Assembly (NCBI GenBank): GCA_964644555.1
Contig: CAZXWI010000035.1
Span: forward strand, 1-14,780
DNA length: 14,780 nucleotides
DNA from: RUG14186 sp964644555
GTDB taxonomy: Bacteria; Bacillota; Clostridia; Eubacteriales; Anaerofustaceae
Direction: 5' to 3'
Position numbers and translations under genes: made by a program. The notes under the pieces were generated by a model, which was not told the origin of the DNA, ran no database searches, and saw nothing but the letters and a program-made list of their open reading frames with translations. Of the stretch, positions 1 to 8,800 are shown one piece after another. Position 1 is the stretch's first letter. Each line of letters starts with the position of its first letter.

Positions 1-156
1 CTATAAAAGCAGATAATGGAATATCAAGATTTTTCACATGATTTTACATGAAATTTCACACGAATTAACAAAACATCGTCAAAATTCAACGAAACCTTAA
101 GTGAAAATGTTATTATATTATTAAAACAAAATTAGAAGAAAGAATTACTATACCCA

Positions 157-1107
157 ATGAAAACAATATTCGTTGTCAATCCGAAAGCAGGCAAAGGCAA
201 GAGCACAAATGCTTTAACAGAGAAAATCATTAAACTGAAAGAAAACGCAAAACATAATATAGAAATGCACCTTACCCAATCTCAGGGAGATGCCGAAAGT
301 TGTGTTAAAAAATATTGCAACGACTACCAATCCGAAGAACTCAGATTTATTGCTTGCGGAGGCGACGGAACGCTAAACGAAGTATTAAACGGAGCAATCA
401 ATTACGATAATGCATCAATAGGCGTTATTCCCATAGGTACAGGCAATGACTTTTGCCGTAACTTCCCAAAAGAATGCGATTATCATAATCTGGAAGCGCA
501 AATATACGGCGAAACCGTAAAATGCGATGCCATAAAATATACACTTACCTCACCCGATGATATAAAAGAAAAATATTGTGCCAATATGTTCAACATAGGC
601 TTTGACTGCAATGTGGCGGATATGACAGCCTCCATGAAAAAGATTCCTTTGGTATCGGGTTCACTGGCATATCTTATCTCCATTTTTGTAATACTCATAA
701 AGAAAAAGGGTGCAGAGCTTAAAATACTTCTTGATGATAACGAAATATACAAAGGCAAGTTGCTCCTTACTTCCATAGCCAACGGCTCATTCTGCGGAGG
801 CGGTGTATTCAGTAACCCCATGGCAAATATCAATGACGGAATGATTGATGTTAACATCGTAAAAAATATATCTAGAAGCCGCCTGATTTCACTGCTGCCC
901 TCATACATGAAGGGTACTCATATGAATATAAAAAACATCGAAGAAATTTTGATATATAAAAAATGCAAAAAAATGGAAATAGCATCGCTCAACAATACAA
1001 TCAGATTATGTACCGATGGAGAAATATCGGATGCAAAAAATGTTATTTTTGAATCCGTTCCCAATGCTTTTAACTTTATATTGCCAATCCCAAAAGATGT
1101 ATATTAA
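157..1107 (+). CDS. Diacylglycerol kinase-family lipid kinase (YegS/DgkB/BmrU-like)
   Basis: Predicted to phosphorylate a diacylglycerol-type lipid or related polyprenyl/sphingoid substrate with ATP at the inner membrane face. In Firmicutes this family includes DgkB, which returns diacylglycerol from lipoteichoic acid synthesis to phosphatidic acid. The 316-aa length is normal. An N-terminal VVNPKAGKGKS motif (residues 6-16) and GGDGTLNE (68-75) form the nucleotide-binding part of the DAGK catalytic domain. They are followed by IPIGTGNDF, FNIGFDCNV and, near the C-terminus, TDGE. No membrane segment is needed in this family, although one hydrophobic stretch near residues 169-182 exists. The start is supported by the family N-terminus (MKTIFVVNP), but its ribosome binding site is poor (purine-rich AGAAGAAAG). 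The first 156 bases hold only AT-rich upstream DNA with no clear promoter. The gene is followed by a bidirectional terminator shared with mgtE. The exact substrate cannot be told from sequence. Confidence 0.9.
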   Translation: MKTIFVVNPKAGKGKSTNALTEKIIKLKENAKHNIEMHLTQSQGDAESCVKKYCNDYQSEELRFIACGGDGTLNEVLNGAINYDNASIGVIPIGTGNDFCRNFPKECDYHNLEAQIYGETVKCDAIKYTLTSPDDIKEKYCANMFNIGFDCNVADMTASMKKIPLVSGSLAYLISIFVILIKKKGAELKILLDDNEIYKGKLLLTSIANGSFCGGGVFSNPMANINDGMIDVNIVKNISRSRLISLLPSYMKGTHMNIKNIEEILIYKKCKKMEIASLNNTIRLCTDGEISDAKNVIFESVPNAFNFILPIPKDVY

Positions 1108-1121
1108 AAGTAATTACCTAC

Positions 1122-1157
1122 AAAAATCCTCGCAAGAACGCTCTTGCGAGGATTTTT
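1122..1157. terminator. Bidirectional terminator between the lipid kinase gene and mgtE
   Basis: A perfect 16-bp inverted repeat (1122-1137 with 1142-1157) surrounds the loop ACGC. The AAAAA/TTTTT ends give a U-tract on either strand. It lies 14 bp after the kinase stop codon and directly beside the mgtE stop codon, so it can end both convergent transcripts. Confidence 0.92.
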
Positions 1158-1159
1158 AA

Positions 1160-2566
1160 TTAAAAATGCATCATATTGATAAGTATCAGCCAAGCTAATC
1201 CATAGTAAGTAACGACTGCCACCAAGTCATTTACCGTAGTGATAAGCGGCCCCGAAGCTACGGCAGGATCTATTCCGAGGCTTTTGAAAAATATCGGTAT
1301 AACCGTACCTGAAAGCGATGAAATAACCATCGCCAATAGCATTGCGATGCCGAGACATGCGGATACCGCAAAAGAAAAATAGATTTCATTCCCTTTTAAG
1401 CACAAATATGCGCCTATAGCCATAAACGATAATAATCCCAAAACAAACCCGTTTAATAACCCTATGCGAGCCTCTTTCAAAACTAATCTCGATTTTTGTT
1501 TCGGCTTTATTTTGCTATCCATCAAAACCCTTATGGCAACAGCCAATGATTGAGTACCTACATTGCCTGCCATATCCAAAATCAAGGACTGAAAACACAT
1601 GATTATTGGAAGCTGAGCTACTATCGATTCAAACATTCCCACAGTTGCCGAAACAGCAAGTCCCATGGCAAGTAGAATTATCAGCCAAGGTATTCGTTTT
1701 TTCACACTTTGCGATATGGGTTCGCTCAAATCTTCCTCGGCTGCCAAACCTGCTAATTTAGCATAATCTTCCCCGAGTTCATCATCTATGATTTCCAAAA
1801 AATCCTGTGCCGTTACTACACCTATTAATTGATTTTCATCGTTTAACACAGGTATGGTATCTTCAGAATATTCCTTGAAATAAGGAATACATTCCTCTAA
1901 GGGAGTTTTTGCGTAAAGATACGGATAGGAATATGTTGTAATATCGGACAGCGGAGTTCCCTCTCTTGCGATAATCAAATCATTAAGGCTGACAGCTCCG
2001 CAAAATGTTTTATTATTGTCTATAAGATACATCATAGAGATATTATCGTTTTCTGCCGCCTGAAAAATCAAATCCGACATTGCCTCTTTGATCGAGGCAT
2101 CATACGGAATTTTAATATAGTTTGTGGATATACGGCTTCCTATTTCATCTAAATCAAATGAGCATACCAAAAGGATCTCATCTCTTGTATCAGGATTTAT
2201 CAAGTCCAATAAAGCAGTACGATCTTCTTTGGAAAGTTTGGAAAGTATCTGTGCCGCCGAAGATATTTCCATAAATGCAATCACCTCAGATTTTTGTCTT
2301 AAGCCGAGGAGGTTAAAATAAACATCATTATTTTCGGAATATTCTAAAATTTCGGCAATATCCTCAGTTGAAAGAATTCGGAATAATCTTTGAATTTCAT
2401 CATTGCCAAGCAGTGTTAATGCAGATGCGATATCCTTTTTGTGATAAGCGCCTATCTGCTCCTGCATTTTTTTCGGTGATAAATTACTTTTTACGATATT
2501 TGCAATTTCTTCGCAAAAATCAACCATCACCGTTTGTACGGTCGTTTTATTGTTTTCATTCATCAT
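1160..2566 (-). CDS. mgtE: Magnesium transporter MgtE
   Basis: Mg2+-gated Mg2+ channel of the cytoplasmic membrane, dimeric in characterised members. The 468-aa length is normal. In order: an alpha-helical MgtE N domain (about 20-140), two CBS domains (about 150-265; their DIIDDELGEDYAKL end leads to the plug helix), then a C-terminal membrane domain (about 290-468) with five predicted helices. The signature DMAGNVGTQSLAV (around 330-342) and PAVASGPLITTVNDL (around 434-448) are present. The Asp in TTVNDL corresponds to the pore selectivity Asp of the family. The start is one of two adjacent ATG codons (2566 or 2563) after a strong AGGAGGC site; the first gives 8-nt spacing. Transcription comes from a promoter about 280 bp upstream through a structured leader with a small ORF, which suggests regulation by attenuation. 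It is convergent with the lipid kinase gene. Confidence 0.96.
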   Translation of the reverse strand: MMNENNKTTVQTVMVDFCEEIANIVKSNLSPKKMQEQIGAYHKKDIASALTLLGNDEIQRLFRILSTEDIAEILEYSENNDVYFNLLGLRQKSEVIAFMEISSAAQILSKLSKEDRTALLDLINPDTRDEILLVCSFDLDEIGSRISTNYIKIPYDASIKEAMSDLIFQAAENDNISMMYLIDNNKTFCGAVSLNDLIIAREGTPLSDITTYSYPYLYAKTPLEECIPYFKEYSEDTIPVLNDENQLIGVVTAQDFLEIIDDELGEDYAKLAGLAAEEDLSEPISQSVKKRIPWLIILLAMGLAVSATVGMFESIVAQLPIIMCFQSLILDMAGNVGTQSLAVAIRVLMDSKIKPKQKSRLVLKEARIGLLNGFVLGLLSFMAIGAYLCLKGNEIYFSFAVSACLGIAMLLAMVISSLSGTVIPIFFKSLGIDPAVASGPLITTVNDLVAVVTYYGLAWLILINMMHF

Positions 2567-2629
2567 TATTTGTGCCTCCTATACACTTTATTTCAGCAAA
2601 AAAAGCATGGTACAGCCGCAAATTGGCAC

Positions 2630-2704
2630 AAAAAAAACCACCGCAGCCCAACCGCCCCATGCACACTCCGCTTTGGTTTGTGTAGAGTTGAAGTTGAAAC
2701 AAAC
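2630..2704 (-). promoter_or_regulatory. Candidate transcription attenuator in the mgtE leader
   Basis: Read on the minus strand, AAACCA (2679-2674) can pair with TGGTTT (2640-2635). The stem is extended by GCGG with CTGC across a tandem A/G mismatch and ends in a run of eight U (2637-2630), which is an intrinsic terminator shape. An alternative helix, GTTTGT (2704-2699) with ACAAAC (2681-2676), uses four of the same bases (2676-2679), so the two cannot coexist. This layout, about 65 nt before the mgtE start and after a leader ORF, is what an attenuator looks like. The pairing was found by eye; no folding energy was computed. The conserved M-box Mg2+ riboswitch core was not recognised here. 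Confidence 0.5.
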
Positions 2705-2728
2705 AATGGTATCAATATATATTAAAAA

Positions 2729-2824
2729 TTACAGCTGAAATATGAACAGACTACAGCCGTATGAATTTTCGCAATACAATGATACCGTATGGTGTTGTTT
2801 AAACCGACAACTGCTACTGTCCAT
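2729..2824 (-). CDS. Leader ORF upstream of mgtE (31 codons)
   Basis: A short ORF begins MDSSSCRFKQHHT and ends SLFIFQL before TAA. It is preceded by a good ribosome binding site (GAGGTGAG, 4-5 nt from the ATG) and lies about 24 nt after the predicted transcription start of mgtE. It is rich in Ser (6) and Cys (3) codons and has a hydrophobic C-terminal end. Bases within codons 13-16 (GGTATCA, 2786-2780) are perfectly complementary to TGATACC (2714-2708) just after the ORF, so ribosome position on this ORF could control leader folding. The product resembles nothing I know. A role as a regulatory leader peptide is inference from placement; it could also be a small protein in its own right or a chance ORF with a fortuitous Shine-Dalgarno. 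Confidence 0.5.
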   Translation of the reverse strand: MDSSSCRFKQHHTVSLYCENSYGCSLFIFQL

Positions 2825-2854
2825 ATTCTCACCTCACATTCATAATTTTTTATT

Positions 2855-2884
2855 ATTATACACCCGATTTTCCAAACTTGGCAA
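2855..2884 (-). promoter_or_regulatory. mgtE: mgtE promoter
   Basis: On the minus strand, -35 TTGCCA (2884-2879), an 18-bp spacer and a perfect -10 TATAAT (2860-2855). The predicted start is near 2848, giving a leader of about 280 nt before mgtE. It is divergent from the promoter of the GTPase-nuclease gene. Confidence 0.75.
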
Positions 2885-2946
2885 GCACAAAACAAGATAT
2901 TTGCAAATTTTAATCTTAAAACCGAAATATGCTTAAATCAACTCTA

Positions 2947-2975
2947 TCGACTAAGGCTTTATGATGTGATATAAT
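2947..2975 (+). promoter_or_regulatory. Promoter of the GTPase-nuclease fusion gene
   Basis: -35-like TCGACT (2947-2952), 17-bp spacer, perfect -10 TATAAT (2970-2975). The predicted start near 2982 leaves an untranslated leader of only about 20 nt with AAAGGAG at 2991-2997, so no room for the leader-peptide attenuator known for tet(M). Confidence 0.65.
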
Positions 2976-3003
2976 ATTTATATTATACCCAAAGGAGCTT
3001 TTT

Positions 3004-5583
3004 ATGGGCGAACAGAATATAAAAAAGAATATCAACATCGGTCTGCTTGCCCATGTGGACGCAGGCAAGACAACCTTAGCGGAAGCCATTCTTTATAAAG
3101 CCGGAAAGATACGCAAACTCGGACGAGTGGATCACAAAGACAGCGTTATGGATACTCACGAGTTAGAAAAACAACGAGGAATCACAATTTTTGCATCTCA
3201 AGCTGTTTTTTCATTGGGTAATTACGAAATAACTCTGCTAGACACACCGGGGCATGTGGACTTTTCGGGAGAAACCGAAAGAATACTCAGTATTCTCGAC
3301 TACGCAATACTCGTTATCAGCGGAACAGACGGAGTACAGGCTCATACTCATACCTTATGGAAGCTTCTCAACTTATATAATATACCGACTTTCATTTTCA
3401 TTACAAAAATGGATTTTTCTCACAAAACGAAGGAAGAACTCATACTTCATTTGCAAAAAGAACTCAACGAAGGTTGTATTAATTTCGAAGATACCCAAAA
3501 AGACGAAATGATAGCTCTTTTAGGCAGTGAAGAAATATTAGATGAATATCTCAATACGGGAAAGGTTTCCACTAAAAATTCGGCAAACCTTATCAAAGAA
3601 AGAAAAATTTTTCCTTGCCGATTCGGTTCGGGGCTGAAGCTTGACGGAATAGATGAATTTTTAAGTGATATTAACGAATACATCATACCCAATGATTACC
3701 CGGAAGAATTCGGAGCAAAAGTATTTAAAATAAACCACGATAATCAAGGCACAAGACTTACCCATATAAAGCTTACAGGAGGCAAGCTTAAAGTACGCGA
3801 TACGATAGAATATGACGGAATAAGCGAAAAAATATCGCAAATACGAATCTACAACGGGGCTAAATTTACTCCCGTAGACGAAGTAACTTCGGGTACAGTT
3901 TGCTGTGTAGCAGGGCTTAGCAAAACCAATACCCTATCGGGGTTAGGTTACGAAAAAGTTTCCGATACTCCGCTGCTCGAAGCAGTTATGAATTACAGAG
4001 TAAATATACTATCTAATCACGATACGCAAACTGTTTTTCAAAAGCTCAAAATCTTAGAGCAGGAAGATCCACAGCTTAAAATAAGCTACAATAACCACCT
4101 GCAAGAAATAAATATAATGCTTATGGGGCAAATACAAATAGAAATAATCAAAAATTTAATGTCCCAACGATTTGATATAGATATAGATATTGACAAAGGC
4201 AGAGTAATGTATAAGGAAACGATAACCGATACCGTAGAGGGTGTCGGTCATTACGAACCTTTAAGGCATTATGCCGAAGTTCACCTGCTTATTGAGCCAC
4301 TCCCGAAAGGAAGTGGACTTGAGTTTGATACTTGCTGCAGCGAAGAAGTCCTTTCTGTAAATTGGCAAAGGCTCGTACTTACGCACCTAGCGGAAAAAAC
4401 TCACCTCGGAGTATTAACAGGCTCACCCATTACCGATATGAAGATTACTCTCGTGTCGGGGCGAAGCCATATAAAACACACCGAGGGAGGCGATTTCAGA
4501 CAAGCCACTTATCGTGCCGTCAGACAGGGGCTGATGCAGGCTAAGTGCAAACTGCTTGAACCTTACTATTCATTCAAGCTGGAAGTTCCGCCCGAGCAAC
4601 TCGGAAGAGCCATAAACGATATAAAAATGCGCCACGGGGAATTCAACTCTCCCTATGAATCAAACTCACTCAGCGTTATCACAGGCAGAGCGCCCGTAAC
4701 CACACTTAATGACTACATAACGGAAGTATCATCTTATACTTCGGGCAAGGGCAGATTATTTTTGGAATTTGATGGGTACGATGATTGCCACAATCCGGAA
4801 TATGTCATAGAATCGTTAATGTATAACCCAACAGCAGATACACAAAATTCGCCCGATTCGATTTTCTGCGCTCACGGAGGAGGATTCAATGTCAAATGGA
4901 ACGAAGTCAAAAACTACATGCACTTAGAGAGTTACCTAAAAGAAAAAACTCCCTATGTGGCAAATGTCAACCGACGAAATCTCTCTATTGACGAAAAAGA
5001 ATTGCAGCTGATAATGCAAAGGGAATTCGGAGAAGATAAGCACCCCTACTACCGCCTGCCAAACAAAACTGCATCTAATCCCAAAGAGGTATCTTACGAA
5101 AGCGTAAAAGTGCAAAAGCGATATATCATTGACGGATATAACGTAATATATGCATGGGAGGATTTAAAAGAGCTTTCCGAAATTGACTTATCTTCGGCAA
5201 GAGAAAAATTGATACACATTTTATCGAATTTTTCTGCTTTTACCAACATCGAAACCGTATTGGTGTTTGACGGATACAATGCAAAGTATAACCCCGGAGA
5301 AAAATTCAACTACCAAGGTATTCACATCGTCTACACAAAAGAGAACGAAACTGCCGATGCCTACATTCAAAAGTTATTGCACGAAATAGGCAAGAACACT
5401 CAGGTATTCGTGGTAACATCCGACAACTTGGTTCAGCTTTCGGCATTTCAATCAGGAGCGTTGAGAATGTCGGCAAGGGAATTCGAAGAAGAAGTGGCAA
5501 GTGCGAATGCAAAAATCGGCGAAATACTTAAAAGACAACCGAAGGAAGTTTTTGAAATAAAAGACATCATCAATAAAGAATAA
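3004..5583 (+). CDS. Tet(M)/EF-G-like translational GTPase fused to a Rae1/YacP-type NYN endoribonuclease
   Basis: 859 aa, against about 640 for Tet(M). Residues 1 to about 640 are a ribosome-protection-type GTPase: G1 AHVDAGKTT (16-24), G2 RGITI (58-62), G3 DTPGH (80-84), G4 TKMD (134-137), then beta-barrel domain II (about 245-330), domain III, and EF-G domains IV/V. The domain IV tip region (about 486-499, GRSHIKHTEGGDFR) differs from the YSPVSTPADF loop of Tet(M). A segment FCAHGGGF..KW (about 622-632) follows domain V. After a linker (about 643-705) comes a complete NYN domain closely resembling Bacillus Rae1/YacP: IIDGYN with Asp710, FD with Asp756, TKENETAD with Asp785, TSD with Asp807, and GALRMSAREF. 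All expected acidic residues are present. Rae1 cleaves mRNA in the ribosomal A site during translation, so the fusion probably acts on stalled or drug-bound ribosomes in the cytoplasm. Tetracycline resistance itself is not established. Start: AAAGGAG 6 bp upstream. No frameshift; the fusion is one continuous frame with even codon use. Confidence 0.9.
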   Translation: MGEQNIKKNINIGLLAHVDAGKTTLAEAILYKAGKIRKLGRVDHKDSVMDTHELEKQRGITIFASQAVFSLGNYEITLLDTPGHVDFSGETERILSILDYAILVISGTDGVQAHTHTLWKLLNLYNIPTFIFITKMDFSHKTKEELILHLQKELNEGCINFEDTQKDEMIALLGSEEILDEYLNTGKVSTKNSANLIKERKIFPCRFGSGLKLDGIDEFLSDINEYIIPNDYPEEFGAKVFKINHDNQGTRLTHIKLTGGKLKVRDTIEYDGISEKISQIRIYNGAKFTPVDEVTSGTVCCVAGLSKTNTLSGLGYEKVSDTPLLEAVMNYRVNILSNHDTQTVFQKLKILEQEDPQLKISYNNHLQEINIMLMGQIQIEIIKNLMSQRFDIDIDIDKGRVMYKETITDTVEGVGHYEPLRHYAEVHLLIEPLPKGSGLEFDTCCSEEVLSVNWQRLVLTHLAEKTHLGVLTGSPITDMKITLVSGRSHIKHTEGGDFRQATYRAVRQGLMQAKCKLLEPYYSFKLEVPPEQLGRAINDIKMRHGEFNSPYESNSLSVITGRAPVTTLNDYITEVSSYTSGKGRLFLEFDGYDDCHNPEYVIESLMYNPTADTQNSPDSIFCAHGGGFNVKWNEVKNYMHLESYLKEKTPYVANVNRRNLSIDEKELQLIMQREFGEDKHPYYRLPNKTASNPKEVSYESVKVQKRYIIDGYNVIYAWEDLKELSEIDLSSAREKLIHILSNFSAFTNIETVLVFDGYNAKYNPGEKFNYQGIHIVYTKENETADAYIQKLLHEIGKNTQVFVVTSDNLVQLSAFQSGALRMSAREFEEEVASANAKIGEILKRQPKEVFEIKDIINKE

Positions 5584-5590
5584 TATTACA

Positions 5591-5614
5591 GGCACATTTT
5601 CACTAAAGTGTGCC
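5591..5614 (+). terminator. Stem-loop after the GTPase-nuclease gene
   Basis: GGCACATTTT and AAAGTGTGCC form a 10-bp stem (one G-U pair) around the loop CACT, 7 bp after the stop codon. It lacks a strong U-tract (TTCAGT follows), so it is a weak terminator or an mRNA 3'-end stabiliser. Confidence 0.55.
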
Positions 5615-5751
5615 TTCAGTAAATTGAGAGTTAATTAAGTTTTTCTAAGGCTAATCTAAGGAAAACCCATGATATTTTAAACAACTTTGCCTATTTTGTA
5701 CAAGCATTTCTTCATATAAAATTAAGCAATGATTAAAGAGATTTTTTTGCA

Positions 5752-5780
5752 TTGAATCAATATATTAGCTTTGGTATAAT
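5752..5780 (+). promoter_or_regulatory. Promoter of the ABC transporter gene
   Basis: -35 TTGAAT (5752-5757), 17-bp spacer, extended -10 TGGTATAAT with TATAAT at 5775-5780. It lies about 48 bp before the ATG at 5828, which has a modest CGGAG ribosome binding site 11 nt upstream. It shows the transporter is transcribed on its own. Confidence 0.75.
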
Positions 5781-5827
5781 TGGCAAGTATTTTTAATAAA
5801 GCTATATAAATCGGAGTAGAGCATATT

Positions 5828-8800
5828 ATGTTAGAACTGAAAAAGATTACGAAAGTGTATACGACAGCAGGCGAAGAAGTCCATGCACTAAAGGGCATCG
5901 ACCTCCAATTCAGAGAAAGTGAATTTGTCGCCATTTTAGGTCAGTCCGGCTGCGGGAAAACCACCATGCTGAATATACTCGGAGGCCTTGATCAATACAC
6001 AAGCGGAGACTTGGTAATAAACGGCAAATCCACCAAAAATTTCAAGGACAGAGATTGGGATTCGTACCGTAACCATTCGGTAGGCTTCGTATTTCAAAGC
6101 TACAATCTTATACCCCATCAAACCGTTTTGCAGAATGTGGAACTTGCGTTGAGCTTATCGGGCGTATCAAAAGCAAAACGAAAAGCAAAAGCCACAGAGG
6201 CTCTCAAAGCAGTAGGGCTTGAAAATCAGCTCAATAAAAAGCCCAGCGAAATGTCGGGCGGGCAGATGCAAAGGGTTGCTATTGCAAGAGCCATAGTTAA
6301 TGATCCGGATATAATTTTGGCAGATGAGCCCACGGGAGCATTAGATACACAAACGAGTATACAGGTAATGGAAATTTTAAAAGAAATATCCAAAGACCGC
6401 CTCGTTGTAATGGTAACTCACAACCCGGAACTTGCCGAAAAATATGCCACAAGAACGGTCAAAATGCTCGATGGGCAAATTACAGAGGATTCTTCTCCAC
6501 TCTCAACTTCCGAAATAGCCCTTGCAAAAAAAGCGGAAGTGCAAAAAAGAGGTGAAAACGAAAAGAAACCGACCCTTTCACTTGCCACATCATTTTCGCT
6601 TTCTCTAAAAAATCTGTTTACCAAAAAAGGCAGAACGATTCTTACATCATTTGCGGGAAGTATCGGCATAATCGGAATAGCTCTTATATATGCGGTTTCA
6701 AACGGTATGTCCTCCTATATCGACTCCATACAGCAGGACGCCCTTACAAGCTACCCACTCACCATAATGTCGGACACTGCGGATATGACATCGCTTCTTG
6801 CCGCATTCGGCAGCAATGTGGAAAATGTTATGGAGCAGCCCGACGGCACCGTTGTCGAAGCTCAGATGATGTCATCTGTATTTGCACAGATGGGTTCAAA
6901 CAACCTCAAAGAATTTAAGCTCTACTTAGAAGATAATTACGATAAAGTCGATGATTGCATTGCTACGATAAAATACGGCTACAATATCACACCGCTCATC
7001 TACACTACCGATGTAGCGGGAAATCAGCTTCAGGTAAACCCAAGCACTATGTTTTCGTCAATCGCAATGGCAAGTTACATGAACACCGGAGTATTTTCGG
7101 AAATGCTGCAAAATGACGAACTTATGCAGGAATCCTACGATTTGGTGCAGGGTAGATGGCCCAAAGCCTACAACGAATTATTGTTTGTGCTACCGGATGA
7201 ACACGGTATAACAGACTTTATGGCGTATTCTTTGGGAATGCTCGATAAAAGAGATCTTGAGGACATGATGCAAAAGGTTATGGACGCAGAGCAGGTCGTT
7301 TTGGGCGAGCCGCACACATGGACATACGATGATTTGATGAATTTAAAATTCAGATTAGTACATAGTTCAGACCTTTATAAATACAACAGCGAATATGATG
7401 TATGGGAAGATATGAGTACCGACAAAGATTATGTCAACGATCTTGCATTGAACGGCGAAGAACTTAAAATAGTCGGTATAGTTATTCCGAAATCATCTAC
7501 ATCTGCTTTAAGTGTCGGTGTTGCATACACTCCGCAGCTTAAAAACCATATAATCGAATATGCGTCAACCTCCGAAATAGTCAAGCAGCAGCTTGCCGAT
7601 GAAAAAACAGATGTATTCAGCAAAAAATCTTTCGATGAATTAGATGAAAAATCTTCCGACTCACTTAATTTCAACGATATGATATCAATCGATACCGATT
7701 TGCTCTCGCAAGCATTCGGCATGAATATCACCGAAGAATACCTAAATCAAGTCATGAGCCCGTATATGAGCGGAATCTCATCGTCAATATCGGTTGATAC
7801 ATCTCAAGCGGAAACTCAAGTTAAAAATATATTCTCGCTTTTGTGCGACGATATGCTTACTTCTTATATAGAAGAACATACTGATAATTCTTCCAACTGC
7901 ACCTTATCAAGTGCCGACATTGCAACATATGCTAAAAACTATCTATCAAGCAGCCGAGCATACAATATATATTCGCCGCTTATAGCAACCTACTCCGTGC
8001 CGAAAGATTCGATAACCCAAACTTATGAAGCGCTTCTCACTCCGCTTATGAATATGTTCCTTACGGGAACGGACTTAACCATTCCAAAAGAGAACGCTGA
8101 AATAAAAGCACAAGCGATAAAAGCCGCATATGTATCAGACGCAACCATCCAAGCTACCCTATCGGGAATTGGTGCAAAATTTGCCGAAGTCAGAATGCAA
8201 GTAGCAATAATGAGTCAAGTCGGTGAAATGATGCAAAAAGTTATAGGTTCGTTATCATCTGCATTCAATGTGGACAGCAACAAGATTGCCCAAGCATTTA
8301 AATTCAATATGAGCGAAGATGATTTGACAAGGCTTATGAGTGCTTATTCGTCGAACACAACCAACTCATACGACAGCAATTTGAGAAAATTGGGATATTC
8401 TGACTTAAATAAGCCTTCATCGATATCCATATACTTTAACAATTTCGAGAATAAAGATAAATTCATGGATTTCTTGGATGATTACAACGCTCAAATGGAA
8501 GATTCAGGCAAAGACGACAATGTAATCAGCTACACCGATACAACGGCAATACTCATGTCATCTGTAAAAACCATCGTAAACAGCGTAAGCTATGTGCTTA
8601 TTGCATTTGTATCAATATCGCTGATAGTTTCGTCGATAATGATTGGTGTAATCACACTTATATCGGTTCAAGAAAGAACAAAGGAAATCGGTATATTAAG
8701 AGCAATAGGGGCTTCAAAGAGAAATGTATCGAATATGTTTAATGCCGAAACAATGATAATCGGCTTTTCATCGGGGTTATTGGGTATACTCACAACATAT

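Noticed and set aside
2729..2848. M-box Mg2+ riboswitch in the mgtE leader
   Set aside because: The leader contains GAGGTGAG and ATATGG reminiscent of the M-box 5' end, but the conserved middle block with the GACGCCAATGGGTCAACA-type core was not found. GAGGTGAG is better explained as a ribosome binding site.
2368..2936. Four plus-strand open frames over the mgtE start and intergenic region
   Set aside because: They overlap mgtE and its leader in antisense, have odd composition (His/Pro/Phe-rich) and no credible start signals.
4170..4192. Short GATATA-type repeat inside the fusion gene
   Set aside because: About three imperfect units encoding Asp-Ile repeats in a conserved strand of domain III; ordinary coding sequence and not a tandem repeat locus.
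3004..4920. Horizontally acquired tet(M)-type resistance gene on a mobile element
   Set aside because: No transposon, integrase or tet(M) leader is nearby, base composition matches the neighbours, and the domain IV tip differs from Tet(M); it looks like a resident chromosomal gene.
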